Shown here: positions 1 through 5,217 of the stretch, one piece after another
Position numbering within the stretch: position 1 is the first letter of the stretch
Layout of the letters: every line of letters begins with the position of its first letter
DNA from: Bacteriovoracaceae bacterium
GTDB lineage: Bacteria; Bdellovibrionota; UBA1018
Reading direction: 5' to 3'
NCBI GenBank assembly: GCA_947500275.1
Contig: CANMSW010000141.1
Location: forward strand, 1-6,173
DNA length: 6,173 nucleotides
Notes under the pieces: model-generated
Databases searched by the model: none
Told to the model about the DNA's origin: nothing
Seen by the model: only the letters and a program-made list of their open reading frames with translations
Translations under genes and position numbers: made by a program

Positions 1-22
1 AACACTCTTTAGTTTTGATCGC

Positions 23-81
23 TTTTCTCTCTTCAGATTCGGCGTTAACCTGTTGAAAAGGTCCGTAAAAGAGAGAGAAAA
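23..81 (+). promoter_or_regulatory. Leader inverted repeat able to mask the cysK ribosome binding site
   Basis: Bases 23-32 (TTTTCTCTCT) are the exact reverse complement of 72-81 (AGAGAGAAAA), separated by 39 bases; a G-U pair (33/71) could add one step. The right arm contains the only Shine-Dalgarno-like sequence of cysK (the AGAGAG run) and ends two bases before its ATG, so pairing in the mRNA would hide the initiation site. Both arms are low-complexity purine or pyrimidine tracts, so chance is a real possibility. No convincing promoter was found in 1-83. A TAG at 10-12 could end an upstream gene in that frame, but nothing visible supports this. Confidence 0.35.
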
Positions 82-83
82 TC

Positions 84-1073
84 ATGAAAGTCTACAGCGA
101 TATCACCAAAACGATCGGAAGCACACCTTTAGTGAAGATGCAGAGGATCGGCGCGGACCTCCCCGCTGAAATTCTGCTCAAGCTCGAATTCTTCAATCCA
201 TTAGGATCCGTAAAGGATCGAATCGGCCTGGCCATGATTGAGCAAGCGGAACTCTCCGGTGAACTCAAACCAGGAATGAACGTCGTCGAACCGACGAGCG
301 GAAACACGGGCATTGCGCTTGCTTTTGTCTGCGCAGCGAAAGGTTACCCCCTCACGCTGGTGATGCCGGAAACGATGTCCCAAGAAAGAAGAACACTGCT
401 TTTGTTACTCGGCGCAAAAGTAGTCCTCACACCCGGGCCCTTAGGAATGCGGGGCGCCATTGCGAAGGCCCTCGAAATCCACGACAAAAACCCAGGTTGG
501 TACATGCCAAGGCAATTTGAAAACCCAGCTAACCCCCAGATTCATCGTGAATCCACCGCGCTTGAAATCTGGGAGGACACCGACGGAAAAGTAGACCTCC
601 TGATTGCAGGAGTCGGCACAGGGGGAACGGCAACCGGTATAGGGGAAGTCATCAAGACTAAGAAACCGAGCGCACGTTTGATTGTCGTCGAGCCTCTCGA
701 GTCAGCCGTCATTTCGGGCGAAAAATCAGGCTCCCATAAAATCCAAGGCATCGGCGCGGGGTTCATTCCCAAAAACCTGAACGTAGGCGTCATTGATGGG
801 GTTGAAAAAGTCTCAAGCGAAGAGGCACTGGCGATGGCTCGACGCCTCATCCAAGAAGAAGGCATTCCCGTCGGGATTAGCTCTGGAGCGGCGGTTACCG
901 CCGCACTGAGGCAAGCTGCGCTTCCTGAGAACAAAGGAAAAACCATTGTCGTGATGATTGCGAGCTCAACGGAACGCTACTTATCCACACTTTTGGCCGA
1001 GAAAGAGCGAAAGCAAGCGCAAGAACTCCTGGCTGAAGCGCCGGAAGAAAAGTACCTCATGCGACTCAAATGA
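84..1073 (+). CDS. cysK: Cysteine synthase (O-acetylserine sulfhydrylase), PLP-dependent
   Basis: Cytoplasmic enzyme that makes L-cysteine and acetate from O-acetyl-L-serine and sulfide, the last step of sulfur assimilation. The 329 residues match the usual CysK length (about 310-325). Landmarks of fold type II PLP enzymes are all present: IGSTPLV at 11-17, GSVKDR with the predicted PLP lysine K44, the substrate loop TSGNTG at 71-76, QFENPANP at 144-151, the PLP-phosphate loop GTGGT at 178-182, and ISSGAA at 265-270, whose S267 should contact the pyridine nitrogen. SSTERYLST near the C-terminus is also typical. No CBS domains follow, which argues against a full cystathionine beta-synthase, although CysM-like or related OAS-sulfhydrylase specificity cannot be excluded. 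The start is the ATG after an AGAGAG purine tract, a weak ribosome binding site. A hairpin at 1097-1118 may mark the end of its transcript, and secG downstream has its own promoter. Confidence 0.93.
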   Translation: MKVYSDITKTIGSTPLVKMQRIGADLPAEILLKLEFFNPLGSVKDRIGLAMIEQAELSGELKPGMNVVEPTSGNTGIALAFVCAAKGYPLTLVMPETMSQERRTLLLLLGAKVVLTPGPLGMRGAIAKALEIHDKNPGWYMPRQFENPANPQIHRESTALEIWEDTDGKVDLLIAGVGTGGTATGIGEVIKTKKPSARLIVVEPLESAVISGEKSGSHKIQGIGAGFIPKNLNVGVIDGVEKVSSEEALAMARRLIQEEGIPVGISSGAAVTAALRQAALPENKGKTIVVMIASSTERYLSTLLAEKERKQAQELLAEAPEEKYLMRLK

Positions 1074-1096
1074 CCTCCCACTGGCCCACGCTCAAA

Positions 1097-1118
1097 GGGG
1101 ATTGACCCTGCAATCCCC
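1097..1118 (+). terminator. Candidate hairpin between cysK and secG (no U-tract)
   Basis: GGGGATTG (1097-1104) and CAATCCCC (1111-1118) form a perfect 8-bp stem with a 6-base loop (ACCCTG), starting 24 bases after the cysK stop. The size and position suit an intrinsic terminator, but no T-run follows. It abuts the -35 box of the secG promoter (TTGACG from 1121), leaving two bases between, so it could instead be an operator for that promoter. The structure is seen in the sequence; its function is inferred. Confidence 0.4.
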
Positions 1119-1120
1119 GG

Positions 1121-1148
1121 TTGACGCCAGTCCTCGATCATCTATAGT
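1121..1148 (+). promoter_or_regulatory. Sigma70-type promoter of secG, probable leaderless start
   Basis: TTGACG (1121-1126, 5/6 match to the -35 consensus) and TATAGT (1143-1148, 5/6 match to the -10 consensus) are separated by 16 bases. Transcription would be expected to start near 1155-1158, and the secG ATG is 1158-1160. The bases between the -10 box and the ATG (GAACGCCCT) contain no Shine-Dalgarno sequence, which agrees with a leaderless or nearly leaderless mRNA. This is the best promoter in the window. Confidence 0.6.
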
Positions 1149-1157
1149 GAACGCCCT

Positions 1158-1538
1158 ATGCAAACATTCGTCACCGTAATCCACGCCCTGACCTGCATTT
1201 TCTTGATTTTGGTGATCCTGCCTCAATCAGGCAAAGGGGCTGATATCAGTGCCTCTTTTGGGGGATCCAGCCAGACCATTTTCGGAAGTTCGGGTGGTGC
1301 GAATTTGTTCACTCGGGTGACCTCGATTCTGGCCGCCATATTCTTTGCGACTTCACTCTCGCTGACTGTCCTTCGTGCCCAATCTCGCAAAAGCATTTTC
1401 TCGGGAAGCACAGCGACGTCGGCAGCCGCTCCAACTTCGACCGCTCCAACTCAAGAAGCGAAGACCACGGAGACAAAACCGGGCGAAGCCGCTGCTCCTG
1501 CAGCGCCGAGTGCTGCTCCAGTCGCGCCGGCCAAATAA
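1158..1538 (+). CDS. secG: Preprotein translocase subunit SecG
   Basis: Small inner-membrane subunit that joins SecY and SecE in the SecYEG channel and assists SecA-driven export. The 126-residue protein shows the SecG plan: membrane helix 1 at about residues 4-22, a conserved polar loop with SGKGADISASFGG (24-36) and IFGSSGGAN (41-49), then helix 2 at about 54-72. The loop matches the family signature (GKGAD, FGSSG). After residue about 80 the protein becomes a hydrophilic tail rich in Ala, Pro and Thr, ending in an Ala/Pro stretch; E. coli SecG is about 110 residues and other SecG tails are also variable. The ATG has no Shine-Dalgarno sequence and lies about 9 bases after a strong -10 box, so a leaderless start is likely. 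It follows cysK by 84 bases but appears to be transcribed independently. Confidence 0.93.
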   Translation: MQTFVTVIHALTCIFLILVILPQSGKGADISASFGGSSQTIFGSSGGANLFTRVTSILAAIFFATSLSLTVLRAQSRKSIFSGSTATSAAAPTSTAPTQEAKTTETKPGEAAAPAAPSAAPVAPAK

Positions 1539-1547
1539 ATCGAAACC

Positions 1548-1586
1548 GTCGGTGATCAAAAAGACTTGATCGCGACGCTCACCGAC
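1548..1586 (+). terminator. Inverted repeat just after secG, possible transcript end
   Basis: GTCGGTGA (1548-1555) is perfectly complementary to TCACCGAC (1579-1586). Nested inside, GATCAA (1554-1559) pairs with TTGATC (1566-1571) around a 6-base loop. The two stems share bases 1554-1555, so they compete or form one long hairpin with an asymmetric bulge. It begins 10 bases after the secG stop, where a terminator is expected, but no T-run follows, so a Rho-linked, mRNA-stability or protein-binding role is equally possible. Confidence 0.4.
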
Positions 1587-1627
1587 TGAGTAGCACGTGG
1601 GTCGTCATGATTCAGTGCAAACCAGAC

Positions 1628-1682
1628 CCTCGGACGGTGGACTACCGAGGAGCATTCATCCGTACGTCGCTGAATCTCCTCG
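1628..1682 (+). promoter_or_regulatory. Two mutually exclusive hairpins upstream of the glycosyltransferase gene
   Basis: Hairpin A: CCTCGG (1628-1633) pairs with CCGAGG (1645-1650). Hairpin B: CGAGGAG (1646-1652) pairs with CTCCTCG (1676-1682), then after one bulged C (1653) ATTCA (1654-1658) pairs with TGAAT (1671-1675), giving 12 base pairs around a 12-base loop. The arms share 1646-1650, so only one can form. This resembles the switch logic of attenuators, but there is no T-run after hairpin B, no recognised riboswitch consensus and no clear leader peptide. It lies 114 bases before the next start codon. No tRNA was recognised in 1539-1796. A -10-like TAGAAT at 1686-1691 follows the hairpin but lacks a credible -35. 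Confidence 0.4.
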
Positions 1683-1796
1683 AGCTAGAATGAAGTCTCA
1701 CGGCCAATCGCCGATATGCGTACCGAGGACCTTAACACTCTGCGCACCCCAACGACCTGAAGCAGCCAGCACTCCACTTGCAAAGACTTCGGCATC

Positions 1797-2951
1797 ATGG
1801 CTGAACCTTTGCGTGTTGCACTCATTGCCCCTCCCTTTGAAGCAGTTCCTCCGCGCCTTTATGGAGGGACCGAGCGAGTCGTCGATCATCTTGCACGTGG
1901 CCTGTCGTCCGCTGGAGCGGAAGTAACCCTCTTTGCTTCAGGCGATTCCCAATCAGCAGGACGACTCGTGCCCGTCGTCCCAGAGGCTTTACGTTTGATG
2001 AAAAAACCGGTGACCGACTACGGAGCCGTGCATTTAAAGATGCTGGTCGAGATTCAAGATTTTATTCGAGACTCAGCACGTGAGCGCGAAATTCAAATCA
2101 TTCACAACCACCACGACTTCTGGATGCTGCCCCTTGCAGGGCAGTTTAATATCCCCACACTCACCACACTGCACGGCCGACTTGACCTTCCCGATTTCAT
2201 TCCAACTTGGAGGTCCGCGCCCAAGCGGCATGGATATATCTCGATTAGCCACAGCCAAAGGCTTCCGACCCCTGATTTGAACTGGATCGCGAACATCCCT
2301 CATGGAATTGCAGTCGACACCTACCCCTATAGGGAGCAGCCCGGCAGCTACCTTGCCTTCTTGGGTCGAATCTGCCCTGAAAAGCGACCCGAGTGGGCCG
2401 TGCAAATTGCCCAGAAATCAGGAATTCCCCTTAAGATCGCAGCCAAAATTGATGGGCGCGAAGGTCGCGACTGGTATGACACTCATATCAAGCATCACGT
2501 GGACGGAAAGTTTATCGAATACATCGGAGAAATATCGGAACATGAAAAAGGCGACTTCCTCGGTAATGCCTTAGGTTTGGCATTTCCTATCGACTGGCCC
2601 GAACCCTTCGGTCTGGTCATGATTGAATCGCTCGCGTGCGGAACCCCCGTTCTGGCGCGCCCCTGCGGATCCGTGAACGAAATTCTGGAAAACGAGCGAA
2701 CTGCCTTTATCGAAAACGACCTGATCGACCTTGCACGACGCGCTCGTGATTTAGAATCTTTAAGCCGTCGGGAATGCCGCAAGGTTGCAGAGGAACGGTT
2801 TTCGCTTCGTCGAATGGTGGAGGATCACCTCGATGTCTATCGACGAATCCGGGAGCTGGGGAACGTCGGCGAGTCTCGTCATCGACGGGATCTCCTACAT
2901 ACCCTCAAGCGTACTACTCAGCGGGACCCCCAAACTCACGCTCAAGGATAA
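1797..2951 (+). CDS. Family 4 glycosyltransferase (GT-B fold)
   Basis: Predicted cytoplasmic retaining glycosyltransferase that moves a sugar from a nucleotide-activated donor. Of 384 residues, about 3-175 form the GT4-type N-terminal Rossmann domain: the start reads VALIAPPFE (7-15), followed by the glycine loop YGGTERV (22-28), IHNHHDF (102-108) and LTTLHGRLDLP (from 122). The C-terminal GT1-type domain (about 180-345) has LGRICPEKRP (189-198), with R191 and K196 in the usual donor-phosphate positions, and the EX7E motif EPFGLVMIE (E269 and E277), followed by ACGTPV. The ATG is the only choice: an in-frame TGA lies at 1758-1760 and no other start codon lies between. It has no Shine-Dalgarno sequence. 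The last 40 or so residues are basic, look unlike the family, and overlap the next gene. The overlap with a debranching enzyme suggests a role in alpha-glucan or storage-oligosaccharide synthesis. Donor and acceptor cannot be read from sequence. Confidence 0.88.
   Translation: MAEPLRVALIAPPFEAVPPRLYGGTERVVDHLARGLSSAGAEVTLFASGDSQSAGRLVPVVPEALRLMKKPVTDYGAVHLKMLVEIQDFIRDSAREREIQIIHNHHDFWMLPLAGQFNIPTLTTLHGRLDLPDFIPTWRSAPKRHGYISISHSQRLPTPDLNWIANIPHGIAVDTYPYREQPGSYLAFLGRICPEKRPEWAVQIAQKSGIPLKIAAKIDGREGRDWYDTHIKHHVDGKFIEYIGEISEHEKGDFLGNALGLAFPIDWPEPFGLVMIESLACGTPVLARPCGSVNEILENERTAFIENDLIDLARRARDLESLSRRECRKVAEERFSLRRMVEDHLDVYRRIRELGNVGESRHRRDLLHTLKRTTQRDPQTHAQG
2819..2823 (+). promoter_or_regulatory. 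Ribosome binding site fixing the start of the debranching enzyme gene
   Basis: GGAGG lies 9 bases before the ATG at 2833, inside the glycosyltransferase gene. It is the only perfect Shine-Dalgarno core seen ahead of any start here. It supports 2833 over the upstream in-frame TTG at 2785, which has no comparable site. Confidence 0.7.
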
Positions 2952-5169
2952 TCGCGCGTTCGGGGTGCTCGATCCCCGCGGCGAGGCTCCGCGGTCGGTT
3001 CACCCAGGAGCCGAACTCGGATTTTTCTTTGAAGATACCCGTTATATCGCGGTCTGGGAGACGACGATTAACGGCTCGATCCCGGTCGCGCTGGCAAATG
3101 AAATTCGCCATGATGGCCGTGTCCTTGTCGTCTCGATGACCAACCGCGATCTCCCGGGGATCGACGGACGAGAACGCATTCCGCGTGATATGCTCCTCAT
3201 CAGACGAATCCTAGCCATGGAGCAAGATCGCCTCTTCGAGGTTCTCGCCATCCGAAATTTCGATAAGAAGGTCCATTGTCTACAACTGGAGCATTGGGCA
3301 GGTTCTCGATTTGATGATATCTTCGAGGTTCGTGGCTTTGTCCGAGGAAAGCGAGGTCGTAACCTCTCAACTTGGGGAGAGGTTTCAGGAGGAACTCCGG
3401 AGACGCGAATCCATGACTCGACCCTCCGATACGAGGGACTCGACTCCCGAATCCTCGCTTCCAGGATTATTAGACACTTTCCAGCCGCCACAATTCGGCA
3501 GGCACCCGGGATTTCCTCCGTTTTCACGCGGGTTGAGATCCCTGCTCATGGCGACGTGGAGTTTAGAACGGAGGTTTGCTTTGAGGAGCTCCATGTCGAA
3601 TCCCCTGAAATGCAACCGACGTCCGAGGGATCGAAGTGGGTTCACCTCCCCCTCCCGGAATGGCTCGATTCGATTACCCAGTCTCAAAAACTAAAGCCCA
3701 GAGGAGCTCAAGTTTCCAGCCAACAAGAAATTTGGGGCGATTTAGCAGTGACATCTAGTCATCTTCCTTACGATCGAGCCCTGATTCGGTCGGCTTCAGA
3801 CCTAAGGATGCTTCTATCACTCGAGTCCTCAGGACAGCTCTACCCGTATGCCGGTATTCCGTGGTTCTCTGCCCCTTTTGGACGGGATGGAATCATTACG
3901 GCTCTTCAACTCCTACCCTGGTGCCCCTGGATTGCCGGTGAAGTTCTCGATTTTGTGTTTGCACACCTAGGGGCTGGCGTTGATCCAGTTACAGAAGAGG
4001 AACCGGGAAAAGTCTTCCATGAACTTCGCCGGGGAGAAATGGCGCGACTCAAGGAGGTCCCCTTCATTCCCTACTATGGGACCGTGGATGCTACGCCTCT
4101 CGCGCTCATCCTCCTCCGAGAGTATTATCGCTGGACGGGCGATATTACTCTGATCCGCAAGCACTGGACGAAAGCACAAGCTTCGTTTCAATGGATGGAA
4201 AGTCGCGCTGCCCGGAATTCCGGCGGATTTATCGATTACTTCAGATCCTCGCCGAATGGTCTCGTCAACCAGGGCTGGAAGGACTCGCACGACTCAATCA
4301 TGCTGGAGGATGGCTCTTTGGCGGAAGGGCCGATTTCCCTTTGCGAGGTGCAGGCCTATGCCTGGCGAGCATGGACAGGAGGATCCGAACTCGCACAGAT
4401 TTTGGGGTTAGATGCGCAAGCTAAAGATTATCGAAAAAAAGCGCTGAACTTGCGCTCAATTTTCAACGAGCACTTTTGGCAAGAGGATCGCGGCTATCCG
4501 GCTCTTGCACTCGACGGGAACCTCGAACCCTGCCGAGTGCGAAGTTCAAATATGGGACATTGCCTGTGGGGAGGTATCCTCAGTCCGGAGCAAGCACGCT
4601 CTGTTTGCGACCACCTCTTTTCTCCCGCTCTTTTTAGTGGATTAGGAATCCGAACACTCGCCGATACAGAGTCGGCCTACAACCCCATGAGCTATCATAA
4701 CGGTTCGATCTGGCCCCATGACAACGCACTGATATTGGAAGGTTTACGACGCTATGGTTTTACCAGTGAGCTTCAACGCCTCGGCTCAGTCCTGACGGAT
4801 GTCCTGATCTCAAGCCCGGAGCTGCGGATGCCTGAGCTGTACTGCGGTTTTCGAAGACGAGGAGTTGAAGGGCCCGTTCCTTATGAAGTGGCCTGTCGCC
4901 CGCAGGCTTGGGCAGCGGGAAGCGTTTTTATGAATCTTGCCGCATTCTTAGGCTTGGGGCGCGAAGGACCGGGTCATCCGATCGTCCTTCGGGACCCTGT
5001 GCTCCCAGACCCTCTTGAACGGCTTCGACTCAAGAACCTCGCCTTTCCTGAGGGAGAGCTCAGTTTCGAAATCCGAAAAGTGGCGGAAACTGGAGGTAAA
5101 GGCCCCCAGTTCCAGGTTGAAAAGCCAAAGACAACCGGCTCTCTCAAGTGTGTCGTTGTGCGGTCGTAA
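2833..5169 (+). CDS. Glycogen-debranching-type amylo-alpha-1,6-glucosidase
   Basis: Predicted to hydrolyse alpha-1,6 branch points of glycogen-like glucans or limit dextrins. With the ATG at 2833 the protein has 778 residues; the frame is open to a TTG at 2785, which would add 16. The N-terminal beta-rich region (about 35-270) fits the bacterial debranching N-terminal domain, with LKDNRAFGVLDPRG (37-50) and FFFEDTRYIAVWE. The catalytic (alpha/alpha)6-barrel, about 320-700, carries the family landmarks FGRDGIIT (D352), PGKVFHELRRGEMA, YYGTVDATPL, NQGWKDSHDS (D484 and D487), EVQAY (E505) and SYHNGSIWPHDN (620-631). The acidic residues in these motifs are the candidate catalytic groups, but I cannot assign acid and base. 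A small C-terminal beta region follows. No signal peptide is visible, so it should be cytoplasmic. It overlaps the glycosyltransferase by 119 bp in another frame, implying coupled translation and a shared pathway. A related GH15/GH63-like glucosidase specificity is the main alternative. Confidence 0.88.
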   Translation: MSIDESGSWGTSASLVIDGISYIPSSVLLSGTPKLTLKDNRAFGVLDPRGEAPRSVHPGAELGFFFEDTRYIAVWETTINGSIPVALANEIRHDGRVLVVSMTNRDLPGIDGRERIPRDMLLIRRILAMEQDRLFEVLAIRNFDKKVHCLQLEHWAGSRFDDIFEVRGFVRGKRGRNLSTWGEVSGGTPETRIHDSTLRYEGLDSRILASRIIRHFPAATIRQAPGISSVFTRVEIPAHGDVEFRTEVCFEELHVESPEMQPTSEGSKWVHLPLPEWLDSITQSQKLKPRGAQVSSQQEIWGDLAVTSSHLPYDRALIRSASDLRMLLSLESSGQLYPYAGIPWFSAPFGRDGIITALQLLPWCPWIAGEVLDFVFAHLGAGVDPVTEEEPGKVFHELRRGEMARLKEVPFIPYYGTVDATPLALILLREYYRWTGDITLIRKHWTKAQASFQWMESRAARNSGGFIDYFRSSPNGLVNQGWKDSHDSIMLEDGSLAEGPISLCEVQAYAWRAWTGGSELAQILGLDAQAKDYRKKALNLRSIFNEHFWQEDRGYPALALDGNLEPCRVRSSNMGHCLWGGILSPEQARSVCDHLFSPALFSGLGIRTLADTESAYNPMSYHNGSIWPHDNALILEGLRRYGFTSELQRLGSVLTDVLISSPELRMPELYCGFRRRGVEGPVPYEVACRPQAWAAGSVFMNLAAFLGLGREGPGHPIVLRDPVLPDPLERLRLKNLAFPEGELSFEIRKVAETGGKGPQFQVEKPKTTGSLKCVVVRS

Positions 5170-5217
5170 GTGTTTGTTGGATTGCAGCGGCTGAGGGTCT
5201 GGCTTTAAACTTTTCAA

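Noticed and set aside
542..946. Minus-strand open frame of 134 codons inside cysK
   Set aside because: Its composition is that of an antisense shadow of a conserved gene; the plus-strand cysteine synthase motifs cover the same bases.
1539..1796. Possible tRNA after secG, as in E. coli
   Set aside because: No T-arm GTTCRA-like core, anticodon arm or CCA-ending acceptor stem could be assembled on the plus strand.
1597..1926. Plus-strand open frame of 109 codons (with an internal ATG at 1690) across the gap and into the glycosyltransferase start
   Set aside because: It has no recognisable family sequence, no ribosome binding site at either start, covers the structured dyad region, and overlaps 130 bases of the well-supported glycosyltransferase in another frame.
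2785..2832. TTG at 2785 as start of the debranching enzyme
   Set aside because: TTG is a poor start codon without a good upstream site; the ATG at 2833 has GGAGG nine bases before it. The extra 16 residues do not resemble the family.
3042..3527. Minus-strand open frame of 161 codons inside the debranching enzyme gene
   Set aside because: Very Arg/Ser-rich translation, typical of antisense to a conserved coding region, with no motif or ribosome binding site support.
5182..5211. Promoter-like TTGCAG and TAAACT, 18 bases apart, before the last gene
   Set aside because: Each box matches consensus at only four of six positions. The spacing would give a start at the ATG of 5218, echoing secG, but the support is too weak to call.
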